Part shown: one piece after another, positions 1-9,500 of the stretch
Numbering within the stretch: the first letter of the stretch is position 1
How the letters are laid out: the number at the start of each line of letters is the position of its first letter
NCBI GenBank assembly: GCA_020061995.1
Contig: JAGUXE010000257.1
Coordinates: 1 to 26,985, forward strand
DNA: 26,985 nt
Origin: Ignavibacteriales bacterium
GTDB taxonomy: Bacteria > Bacteroidota > Ignavibacteria > Ignavibacteriales > Ignavibacteriaceae
Direction of reading: 5' to 3'
Translations under genes and position numbers: made by a program
Notes under the pieces: generated by a model
The model's database searches: none
Told to the model about the DNA's origin: nothing
What the model saw: the letters and a program-made list of their open reading frames with translations, nothing else

Positions 1-3000
1 AATCAGTTGTAGCTGTAAATTCATTTTCTTCTTTCATATAATCGGCATAATTAAATTCTCCGATAATGGAATTTTTGGAGAAATAGACTGTTTCTCCCGA
101 TGGAGTTGTGCATTTAATTTCTCCTTTAACTACAAGGAAATAGTAGTACATATAATTTTCAAAATGTGGAATTCTTTCCCCTTTTAATTTCGGAATTTCT
201 AATGATCCAGAAACAAATTCAACAAGTTTGATTTCATCAACATTCCGGAATATTGGGAGCGATTTCAACAACTTAACTTCATCAGTAGAAAGTAACAAGT
301 TATTTGTCTGAATTCCAGAGAGGTTATTCTGAATATTTTCCGGGAAATTATCAAAAAGTTCTCTATAGTATAAAGAATTTATTGACATTAGGGTTCTGGC
401 AGCATTTTCATAAATCATGAAATCGGGGTTTATTAAATTTGCTGATAAAGTTCGAATTGTATCTTCGTTATTGTAATGAGTGGTTAATTCAATTGCACAA
501 ACTTTCGTCCAGCGATTAATTAATGAAAAATCTTTATTGATAATATCAATTAGTCTTTCAGCTAAAGATAATTTTTGCTGGGGGTATAAGACGTTGAAAA
601 GTTCTAAACACTCTTCATATGAAACATCTTCAAGAAGAGGAATTAACATCTCCTTGATTTCGGGAAGGACTATTAAATCTAAAATTTCTAATGCATAAAC
701 ACGTTTTTCATTATCCCCAGATTCAATATTTTCTCGAATATGCTGAATAGTTTTATAATCATAAAGTAACGAAAGAAAGTGAAATATCCGTTCTCTTTTA
801 TTCTTCAATTCTGATTCAAGTGAACTTATTAAGTGAATTGCCTTATTAGATTTTTTACAATCAATTATTGTAGCCATTAACCATACGGTGATTTCAATTT
901 CATGTTCGATTGTCTGAGAAATAAAGGAAAATTCAGAATGGGTTGCATGATAATTTAATTTACCCAAAGCGATTAGGACTCGATCACGAATGTCTTTATC
1001 CGGATCAAGCATTTTTGAATGCAAAATATCAACTGCCGTTTTTGAGCCGACTTTTTCAAAAACTTTGATCAATCTTAATTTTGTAGATTTATCAGTTGTC
1101 ATTCTTATAAAAGTGGTGTTCAAATCCCTTAAAATCGGTTCGCCAATAATTTTCATCACTGATATGGATGAATTTGCAAAAGAGGGGACTGCTACCAGTG
1201 AAATAATATGATTCCACAACTCCACACGTTTTATTTTACCTGTTGCGATAATTGCTGATGTTCTAACTCGATAATCATTATCATTCAAGAAAACTTGGAG
1301 TAATTTTATAGAATCATATCTACCTGAATATCCTAATAATCTGGATGCTAAAATTCTATCATCCGCATAATCTGATACACTAAGTTGTTCAATTTTATCA
1401 AAAGTCATTTGTTCTTTTGATTTCAAAACTGCTTCAGTTTTTTTCAGTTTATCGAAAAGAGGATTGTTTTCTGCCTTCGAAAGTAATAATTCTATTTCAT
1501 CCAATGAGGTTATTATTACACGCTCTTCAATTAGTTTAAGCAAGATTTCTTTTTGTTTTAAATTTCCTTTAAGTAAAAATTCAGGCAAGTACTCTTCTAA
1601 TTCAATCGGGTCGATCTTTTCAAATAAACGATTCAGATCTATCAGTAAATCGCCATCTCCCTTTTCCATTTGATTTTTTAATAATCTTAGCGATTCATCA
1701 ATTCTATTCCGTGATGAATCTTTCCTTTGCTGCTCCAAAATTGATTTAAGAGTTGAACGATATTCGTGATACATCTTAAAAGCAATTCGAACCCAAAACA
1801 ATAATACTATTAGGAAAATGAAATTGTAGTGAACAATATTCAGAAAGGTTAGATTTGTGAAAAGTAACAATGCAAACCCGCCAAGAGTGTTACCGATTGC
1901 TTTTGGTATTCCTTCCATTTTACTTTGAAATGTAAATCTTTCCTCTGCCGGAAGTGGTTGATATAATATTTGGAATGCCGGATCACCTAAAGAACTTCGT
2001 AAAACCCGCTCCGACAATTTCATAAGAGCGATAAAAGCGAAAAACATTGCTGAGGCTCCATATAAGGCTCCGGATAAAGTCGCGAGTATTGCACATAATG
2101 CCAGCATTAATGGAAGAGCTGATAAACCTAATTTAATCCCATATTTACTAATCAATCTACCTGATAAAAAAGTTTTAATGATGAATTCGGCAATTGCTGT
2201 GATACCAAAGAAAATACCAAGGAATGAGGCAAGAACATTTCTATCAGGATATTCAATTTTTGTTTGATCTAAAAATAAATAATCAACAAAATAAATCGAG
2301 AACATTGGTAGAAGTGCCAGTAAGAATAAATAAGAAAAGTACTTAGTTTTTAATAACTGAAATAAACCTGATTTATTATTTTTCGAAATGCTTGATTCAG
2401 AATTGGTCTCTACTGAAATAAGATTGTTCTTAAATACTTTAGTTATATAAGATAAAATACCAACACAAAAAACAAGAGCAATAAAAGCAATGAATATTAA
2501 ATCGGATGCAGAAATAAACTGAAGTAAAAGTGGAATTGAGAAAAAGCCAATAATATCAGAAATTACTTCTCCGGAACTTATTAATCCAAACAACCTTTTC
2601 CCTTGGCGCAAGTTGAAAAGCCTTCCGGCTAAAATCCAAAAGACAATTGCCCCTATGAAAGTGAATGCTCTAATCCAGATATACATCAAGAAAGAGAGCC
2701 ATCTGAACGGGAAAAAATATTCACTTAAGCTAAAGAGCAAGACACTTATTGTTAGTAAGACAAGATATGTTATCAAAAGGCTTGGGACAGAAAGTTTTTT
2801 TTCAAGTTTTGAAGAAATCACCCATATTAAATACCCGGCAGCTCCCGATGCGATATAAGCATAGGATAACATCTTGGTATCGAAATTTTCAAGGAAAAGA
2901 GAGGTTGCAGCAGTATAAAAGAAAGCGCTTGAAGTTCCCATGAAGAAGGAAAAAATCAATAATAATATTATGGGAAATTCTTCACCTCTACGGATATTAA

Positions 3001-3031
3001 GTGTTGAAATTATTTGTTCTTTGATTTTCAT
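1..3031 (-). CDS. ATP/ADP-translocase-like (MFS) transporter fused to HEAT-type repeats and a cNMP-binding-like domain; 3' end beyond the window
   Basis: The reading frame is open from ATG at 3031 to the left edge, about 1010 codons without a stop. Residues 1 to about 430 carry some 10-12 hydrophobic helices. The loop with RLFNLRQGKRLFG (about residues 160-175) resembles the NTT/ATP-ADP translocase branch of the MFS. Residues about 440-910 are alpha-helical, with HEAT-like pairs such as 'DYRVRTSAIIATGKI' and 'DKDIRDRVLIALGKL'. From about 930 onward a jelly-roll begins (VVKGEIKC, then GEF near residue 991), as in the CRP/cNMP-binding fold. Transporter-HEAT-cNMP fusions are known in free-living relatives of NTT carriers, with unknown substrate. 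The usual cassette Arg is not seen (NEFTATT where R-[ST]-A is expected). The start is 7 bases after the stop of the acetyltransferase gene, so it is probably translated with it. No Shine-Dalgarno is visible. The cargo cannot be told from sequence. Confidence 0.85.
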   Translation of the reverse strand, partial: MKIKEQIISTLNIRRGEEFPIILLLIFSFFMGTSSAFFYTAATSLFLENFDTKMLSYAYIASGAAGYLIWVISSKLEKKLSVPSLLITYLVLLTISVLLFSLSEYFFPFRWLSFLMYIWIRAFTFIGAIVFWILAGRLFNLRQGKRLFGLISSGEVISDIIGFFSIPLLLQFISASDLIFIAFIALVFCVGILSYITKVFKNNLISVETNSESSISKNNKSGLFQLLKTKYFSYLFLLALLPMFSIYFVDYLFLDQTKIEYPDRNVLASFLGIFFGITAIAEFIIKTFLSGRLISKYGIKLGLSALPLMLALCAILATLSGALYGASAMFFAFIALMKLSERVLRSSLGDPAFQILYQPLPAEERFTFQSKMEGIPKAIGNTLGGFALLLFTNLTFLNIVHYNFIFLIVLLFWVRIAFKMYHEYRSTLKSILEQQRKDSSRNRIDESLRLLKNQMEKGDGDLLIDLNRLFEKIDPIELEEYLPEFLLKGNLKQKEILLKLIEERVIITSLDEIELLLSKAENNPLFDKLKKTEAVLKSKEQMTFDKIEQLSVSDYADDRILASRLLGYSGRYDSIKLLQVFLNDNDYRVRTSAIIATGKIKRVELWNHIISLVAVPSFANSSISVMKIIGEPILRDLNTTFIRMTTDKSTKLRLIKVFEKVGSKTAVDILHSKMLDPDKDIRDRVLIALGKLNYHATHSEFSFISQTIEHEIEITVWLMATIIDCKKSNKAIHLISSLESELKNKRERIFHFLSLLYDYKTIQHIRENIESGDNEKRVYALEILDLIVLPEIKEMLIPLLEDVSYEECLELFNVLYPQQKLSLAERLIDIINKDFSLINRWTKVCAIELTTHYNNEDTIRTLSANLINPDFMIYENAARTLMSINSLYYRELFDNFPENIQNNLSGIQTNNLLLSTDEVKLLKSLPIFRNVDEIKLVEFVSGSLEIPKLKGERIPHFENYMYYYFLVVKGEIKCTTPSGETVYFSKNSIIGEFNYADYMKEENEFTATTD

Positions 3032-3038
3032 TTCGTGG

Positions 3039-3866
3039 TTAACAACTAACTATATTTAATGCATCATAGGGTAGTGCAAGAAAAGAGTTTCGGTCAGTGT
3101 GAAATCCGCCTCTCAATAAATAGACTATGCGAAATTCTTTCTGAAGATACATCTCGGAAATTCTATCAATATCATAATAGGGAATAATTTTATAATCAAT
3201 TTCATGTTTTGCAGATTTTAAAAAGAGTTCTAATTTTTTTGGATCAATTCTGTTGGAAATAAATCCTTCAATAGAAAGAGGGAATACAATATTAAAGCAA
3301 GTACCTAAACCTGTTAGTTCAGGATAAAAACCGTCACACATCCAACCTATTTTATTAACCAAAATTACAGTTGATGAAAAATTTGTAAGATCAAGAAGTC
3401 CTCGCTTAGTTTTGGAACCTCTCTTCATAGCGAGAAGTGAGGAATATTCAATTAATAGTTTTCCGATATTCCTTCCTTTTAAAACATCATCAACTCCAAG
3501 TCTTAGTGTGTAAGACATTCGATCAGTCGTATCATACCCAGCTTCAAAAAGGCATGCCAAAATTTTATTATCAGAATTTTCGATTAGGAGTCCATGCCCG
3601 AAATTTATAAACCTGTACAAATCATATTTGCTTATCTCTTCAGCAATTTCAGGAGTGAAACAAGCATATCTGTATTGAATAAACTCTTCCAATTTTATAA
3701 TATCATCGTTTTTAGCCAATCGAAAAATTAATCCGTCAGCATTTAATAGATTTTTAATGACATCTAAATGATAGTTAATAAACATTTCAACATTATCATA
3801 ATATTTCCACTCCGTGGTGTCAAAACAAAGTTCAGTTGGTTTTCGATAATTGAGAATTTTTTCCAT
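3039..3866 (-). CDS. GNAT-family N-acetyltransferase
   Basis: A 275-residue cytosolic protein with one recognisable GNAT core. Residues about 46-150 run from the first strand (GLIFRLAKNDD) to motif A, where LRLGVDDVLKGRNIGKLLIE (121-140) holds the R/Q-x-x-G-x-G/A-type acetyl-CoA pyrophosphate loop as GRNIGK. After the core there is an extra domain of about 90 residues (about 185-275) that I do not recognise. The family transfers an acetyl group from acetyl-CoA to an amine; the substrate is not predictable here. It lies third in a four-gene minus-strand cluster, 48 bases after the TonB-dependent receptor gene and 7 bases before the transporter fusion gene. That position makes a shared transcript likely and hints at a regulatory or modification role for its neighbours, which is inference only. 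No clear ribosome site precedes the ATG. Confidence 0.75.
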   Translation of the reverse strand: MEKILNYRKPTELCFDTTEWKYYDNVEMFINYHLDVIKNLLNADGLIFRLAKNDDIIKLEEFIQYRYACFTPEIAEEISKYDLYRFINFGHGLLIENSDNKILACLFEAGYDTTDRMSYTLRLGVDDVLKGRNIGKLLIEYSSLLAMKRGSKTKRGLLDLTNFSSTVILVNKIGWMCDGFYPELTGLGTCFNIVFPLSIEGFISNRIDPKKLELFLKSAKHEIDYKIIPYYDIDRISEMYLQKEFRIVYLLRGGFHTDRNSFLALPYDALNIVSC

Positions 3867-3914
3867 AAAAATTATTTTTCTGAAATAATGTTATTTGGTA
3901 GTTAAGTAAATAAT

Positions 3915-6530
3915 TTAGTAATCGAAATTCAGGTCATACAAAACTCTCAACATAAAGTGACGCTCTCGTTGTGGAGTTCTTGATGAATAGAACGATCCAT
4001 CGGCACTTCTGATGCCTGGGTCAAAATATTCTTTATTCAATATATTATTACAGCTTAATTGGAATGTCAATCCTGTTTCAAAAATATTTTGGTAGCTTAA
4101 ACTTCCATTAAGTAAAAAGAAGGCAGGAAACTTTTCTGAATTTGAAGGAACACTAGTTCCTACTCCTGTTTTTCTTTCACCTATATAATTAAATCTGACA
4201 TTGATATTTAATTTTTCAAAATACTTTGCATTTATTCCAGAGTTAACCCGGTGACTTGCAATGTCGCCAATTCTAGCTTCGTTACCTGCTTGTGTATTTC
4301 TTGGTTCGGTGAATGTATAATTCACATAAAATTGATAATTATTGTAACTATAATTAAGAGTCGACTGTACTCCTTTAATTTGTAAAGAACCAATCGGTTG
4401 GTTTTGCCCTGTAGTTCCTCCATTATACTCGACAATCTTTGTCCCTACAACTCCGGAATAATTTGCACTGTATGCAGAAGTCTCGAAGTATAATGATGAA
4501 ATTAATTTAATACCGGCACTAAATTCAATATTCTTGACTTTTTCCGGTTCAAGGTTTGGATTGGTAAGTTGACGTGCAGGATTAGTTGTAAATTTTGTCC
4601 AGTTTGAAGCGTCTTTTATAGCTTCAGAATAAATTCCTTTAAAAATAAAAATAGAAGGAGTATAGACTAACGCTATTCTCGGATTAAACTGAGTTCCATA
4701 ACCGCCGAATTCTCTAATTTTGTTATAGTCTAATCTACCACCTAAAGTGATTTTCAATTGATCAATTGGTTTATAACTTCCTTGAGCATATAAACCCCAA
4801 TCAACAATTTCGTAACTATTTCCACCAAGTATATTCCCTTGGTTTGTTTTGCTGCCACCTGCATAACCTGAATCAGATGGGAAAGGTTTGTAAGCGATAT
4901 TGTAATTACCCTGAAGTTGACTATTACGAATTTCTAATCCCAATAATAAATCAAATGAAGTTGAAGGAGTATATAAAAGCTTGAGTTCATTTCTTAACTG
5001 TTTAGATAATTGATAATAATATTCTGTTACCCAAAACGGTTGTACATCCGAAGCAAGATCTGCCAATGAAAATGCTCCATTTGAGTAATTCAATAGATAT
5101 ACCGCTTTTGAGTCATTATGAATACTATGAACTTTATATTGAGCATAATTTGTAAAACTAAGTTCGTCAGTAATAGATTTATCATACTTGATATAAAAGA
5201 AGGATTGTTCGGGAACCCAAATACTACCGTTATGAGCCCCTGCTTCATTATTATCAGTGAAATAGTTAGTCCCGCCGGAAGTGTTTCTCCACTTTTGGTA
5301 GCCGATAGTAAAATCATAAAGTTTAAGTTTACCGTAAAGGTAATATGAATTACTGATGTTACTGTATTTTATTTTACTTCCTCCGATTACTTCATTCATA
5401 CTGTTTTTGTCGAAGTTTTTCGCAGCATCGATACCGGCTTGTGTTAGTTCAACTGATATTGGATTACCATTATTATCGCGTACAATATTGTAGTAAGGAT
5501 TTCCATCTGAAAGATTATTGTTTGTAATGTAATTTTGAACATTATTATTTACATTTAACATAGCCGAATAATCAACATTATCATAATATTTAGTGCTATA
5601 GTCATAATCGGGATATTTTGATAAATCCATTTCATCCGAATAAAAATTTCTGCCACTGAATGAGAATGCTACATCACTTAATTTACCGGCAACAGTAACG
5701 TCATTATATCGAGTATTCCATGATCCAACATTAGACTGGGCAGAAATGCCGATTTTTTTATCTTTATAAATATCCTCAGGTTCTTTTGTAATTACATTTA
5801 TAACTCCGACAAATGCGTTTGCTCCATACATCGTTGATGCGGGGCCATATACAACTTCTACACGTTTAACATTTGTAAGCGGAAACTGTCTAGACAGATA
5901 AATGATATTTGACCATAGATCGTTTTCCTCAACACCGTCAATTAAAAAGATTGTACGGTCAGTATTATTTGAGCGATAACCTCTTTGATATATATTAGAG
6001 TAGGTTGGACCAAATGATCTCGATATATCAAATCCGGGAAGGTCACTTAATAAAGCTTCTAGATCAATATATCCTCTTCGTTGAATATCATCCTCATTAA
6101 TTACAATTACTGTTGCGGGAGCTTCAGTAAGATTCTCTAACTTTTTTGAAACCGATTGAACTTGTGTGTTAACCCCACTTAATTTCAATTCAGTAATTAA
6201 CCGGACGAATTTGGGCGGATCAAAAAGAGTTGGTTCAAAAAAGGGAGCAATTTTAATTAACTGAGCTGCTGAATTATTTGCCAAGTTAACAGAGTCAATA
6301 GCTATGTATGTCATTGATAGGAGTCTGTATGCCTGGACTAATTCTTTATTTGAGAAACCGTTTTTAATACATGGTTCAAGGATGGAGATTACTGATTCAA
6401 AATCTCCTATCTCATATTTTTTTTTTGCCTCGTTTAATGAAACATCATCACAACGATTTTGTGTAATAATTTTTTCTTGAAAGGAAAAGAATATCACAAA
6501 TAGCAGCAATAACCTTGTTTTATTTATCAT
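3915..6530 (-). CDS. TonB-dependent outer-membrane receptor with a TPR-like N-terminal domain
   Basis: An 871-residue outer-membrane transporter, counted from the ATG at 6530. That start has AAGG five bases upstream and is followed directly by a signal peptide (residues 1 to about 24, MINKTRLLLLFVIFF). An in-frame ATG at 6551 would only add seven residues before the signal peptide and has no ribosome site. Residues about 30-110 form TPR-like helices (AKKKYEIGDFESVISIL). The plug follows (about 120-250: EAPATVIVINEDDI, FLIDGVEEND, VEVVYGPASTMYGANAFVGVINVIT). A long beta-barrel follows and ends in Tyr. This family moves substrates across the outer membrane with energy from TonB-ExbBD. No SusD-like partner or ligand-specific gene is nearby, so the ligand is unknown. 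It lies 52 bases downstream of the STAND-WD40 gene. A TPR-like domain in front of the plug is not the standard STN or carboxypeptidase-like extension. Confidence 0.92.
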   Translation of the reverse strand: MINKTRLLLLFVIFFSFQEKIITQNRCDDVSLNEAKKKYEIGDFESVISILEPCIKNGFSNKELVQAYRLLSMTYIAIDSVNLANNSAAQLIKIAPFFEPTLFDPPKFVRLITELKLSGVNTQVQSVSKKLENLTEAPATVIVINEDDIQRRGYIDLEALLSDLPGFDISRSFGPTYSNIYQRGYRSNNTDRTIFLIDGVEENDLWSNIIYLSRQFPLTNVKRVEVVYGPASTMYGANAFVGVINVITKEPEDIYKDKKIGISAQSNVGSWNTRYNDVTVAGKLSDVAFSFSGRNFYSDEMDLSKYPDYDYSTKYYDNVDYSAMLNVNNNVQNYITNNNLSDGNPYYNIVRDNNGNPISVELTQAGIDAAKNFDKNSMNEVIGGSKIKYSNISNSYYLYGKLKLYDFTIGYQKWRNTSGGTNYFTDNNEAGAHNGSIWVPEQSFFYIKYDKSITDELSFTNYAQYKVHSIHNDSKAVYLLNYSNGAFSLADLASDVQPFWVTEYYYQLSKQLRNELKLLYTPSTSFDLLLGLEIRNSQLQGNYNIAYKPFPSDSGYAGGSKTNQGNILGGNSYEIVDWGLYAQGSYKPIDQLKITLGGRLDYNKIREFGGYGTQFNPRIALVYTPSIFIFKGIYSEAIKDASNWTKFTTNPARQLTNPNLEPEKVKNIEFSAGIKLISSLYFETSAYSANYSGVVGTKIVEYNGGTTGQNQPIGSLQIKGVQSTLNYSYNNYQFYVNYTFTEPRNTQAGNEARIGDIASHRVNSGINAKYFEKLNINVRFNYIGERKTGVGTSVPSNSEKFPAFFLLNGSLSYQNIFETGLTFQLSCNNILNKEYFDPGIRSADGSFYSSRTPQRERHFMLRVLYDLNFDY

Positions 6531-6535
6531 TTCTA

Positions 6536-6539
6536 CCTT
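6536..6539 (-). promoter_or_regulatory. Ribosome binding site deciding the TonB-dependent receptor start
   Basis: AAGG lies five bases before the ATG at 6530 and favours it over the in-frame ATG at 6551. Confidence 0.6.
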
Positions 6540-6582
6540 AATGGAAATCATGAAAATATTAATTCTGATTACTATTCAATTA

Positions 6583-9500
6583 TTAGGGTAAATCTACATT
6601 AGTCTTTTCGTATGGAATGTCGCTTCCTATATATTTATGCCATTCCTCTCTGTTCAAATTCCTTTTAATTTTCTTTTGAAGAATTTCAGCTAATTGATTT
6701 GTTTTTATTATCCTACAATGAACTGTTTTATCTTCGCTTGAAGTAAAGACCCTTGAGCCGTCATCTGAAAAAATTACGCTATATACCCATGAATCGTGTC
6801 CATCAAGAATAATGGGAAGTTCATCGGGTTTTTTACCATTCCAAATTCTAACGGTTCCATCAGAACTGGCTGTTGCAATCGATTCATTATCATTCGAGAA
6901 TTTTATGTCATTTATAGAAGAAGTGTGACCAATAAGTTCGATTGGCTTTGAAGTTAGGGAATCAAAATCCCATAAAAGCAATGTCCCTTTTGAGTCACCT
7001 GAAATTAGAGCTTTTCCATCCGGACTAAAAGTTACTGCCATAATAGCTCTACCTGCATCAATAAGAGTAGACGAAGAATTATTCATTAAGTTAATAATCG
7101 ATAATTTACCATCATCTCTTCCAATTACTAATTCATTTTTATTCGGATGAAATGCAACAGTTGTATATCTGGATTTTGATTGCTCGATAATCCTTGATTG
7201 ATATTGTCCATTATTCAAATTCCAAATTCTTAGCGTCCCATCAGAACTTGATGAGGCAAGAAGTGAATTGTCACTATTAAAAGCGACTGAGTTTATGACG
7301 AAGTTGTGTCCTTGCAACAATTTCAGGTCAGAATTTTGTTTTGTAAGGTCAATTAATAGTATTGCTCCCTCAAATGTTCCTGCAGCTAATAATTTTTCAT
7401 CTTTTGAGATAGCGAGTGATCGAATCCCTTTTTTGGCAACATCCGGAAGAACCAATAGCTTGGGTTTATTATTGGGTTGGTTAACATCCCAAATGCATAT
7501 CGTGCCATCATCACCAGATGATATTAAATTATTTTCCCCGGATAAGACTAAACTTCTTACACCATCTTGATGTCCCCGAAAAACCATGTTTTTATCAACA
7601 GAATAATTCAATGCTTGATAAATATCAGGATCATTTACCGAACCATCATTCTTTTTGTTAAAATGATAAGCTTGTAGGGATAAGAGAGAAGAGAGATCCT
7701 CATTGTTTTGAATTTTTACTGCTTGAATTGCCATCGATCGTGCAATTGCTATAAGTCTCAAACGCATAGTATTCTTTTCCGAAACCTCGGCTTTGAATCT
7801 TTCGGTATCAGCAATTTTTTTCTGATTTAATGCATCCTGCTTTTGTCTTTCAGCCTCATCTTTTGACTTAATTGCTACGACTTTTGCAGCATCAGCTTGC
7901 TGCTTCTGTAAAAGGGCTTCCTGTTTTTGCTGCTCCGCAATTTTTTGCTGTTCAAGTGCATATTGTTTTTGCTCTTCAGTAATGATTTGCTGTTGCTCGG
8001 CGATTTGTTGCTGTTGCTCAGCAATTCTTTTCTGCGAGATTGCTTCCTTCTTTTGCATATCGGCCTTTTTGCCTTCAGTGTGGGCAATTTTTTCCTTCTC
8101 CAATGCCTTTTTTTCACTCGCCTCTGCTTTAAAACGAAGATTTAGGGATACTAAAAGAAAGATTAGGGAAACAACAGATGCTGCTCCAAGAAAAATAGCA
8201 AATCTTCTAGCACGTGTAAGTTCTCTTTGCTGTTGTTTTTCTTTTTTGGCAATTTCTAGTTCAAATTCCCTTTTACTATAATTTAAAAACTCCATAGCTC
8301 TATCAAACGCATAGTCATAACGCTTTGCCCACGTAGCATTGGGTTTATTTGTATCAAGCCAGTTAAGCGCAAGTTGTAGTTCGGGGTTTATCCAGAGTGC
8401 AGCTTTCCCGTCCTGGTATAATTCTGCTGACTTTGACAATCTTAAATAAAGTTGAGCTGATTTTGTTTCATCTTCAACCCAATCTTTCAATCGTTCCCAT
8501 TTTCGCATTATGCTTTCGTGTGAGATATCAATAATGCTTTCTTCATTCAACTGAAAGTGATGGGAGGGCATTAAGAATGCGCATCCGGGTGACCTGAAAA
8601 TATCTATAATAGAAATGACTTCAGATTCTTTTGCCTCTGCAAGAGTGCAGATGTCTTTTAATGGAGTTGGTCGTCTCGTTCCTCTTCCGGTATTATCGCT
8701 ACCTAAATCAGTGAGCGCTTTGAATAATTTTTCCGTTAAAAATTTTTGACGAGGATTTTGAAAATCTTGGTATATTCTTTCAGCATGCTGGGAAATAGCT
8801 TCTGCCATTGTTCCGATAGCTTCGTAATGGGTTAGGTCAATCGGTTCGTCACCTATTCTATTCAGAATCCAATAGTCCCAAGTTCGCATTAATGCATGTT
8901 GCATAACCGGGAGTTGATCCGGGTCATCTCCAACATCTAGTAATAATTGATTAACGAGACGCTTAGAAATTTTTCCGCCGCAAACCTCTATTGGACCTGT
9001 AATAGCTAGTTCTTTTTCATCTTTAGACATACGTACAACAAGGTGATGTCCTTTATTAATTGCTTCAGGGAGTCCGCTAAATTCAGTACAGTCACCTAAG
9101 AAATCGGACCTCATTGTTATTACTATATAACAATTGCATTTATGATTTGAAGCAACATCCAGAAGCAATTGCACAAAGTAATCAGCTTCGGATTTCAAAT
9201 TTTCCTTTTCAGTAACTTGTTGAAATCGAAATAATTCTTCAAACTGATCGATAACCAATAAGAAATTTTTATTTCGTTCAGTCTGTAACAAAATCAGCAG
9301 TTCACTTAACCCTGATTTATTTCCATTTAATAATGCTTCGATTTCTTTTATGCTTGTGAAAGGAGCGGAAGTAATATTTTCGGTTTTAGCAAGACTAAAT
9401 ATTGCTTCGCTTAATCTGTAAATAGGTTCGTTACCGGGTCTGAAAATTTGATGATTCCACTCATTGTTCTTTTGAACATGTTTCCCCTTAAAGAGCGAAG

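Noticed and set aside
480..2943. Several plus-strand frames of 60-80 codons across the left end
   Set aside because: They lie opposite the continuous minus-strand frame of the transporter fusion gene, which explains the whole region.
7875..8281. Overlapping Leu/Cys/Phe-rich or Lys/Ser-rich frames on both strands
   Set aside because: They come from the heptad repeat that encodes the coiled coil of the STAND protein.
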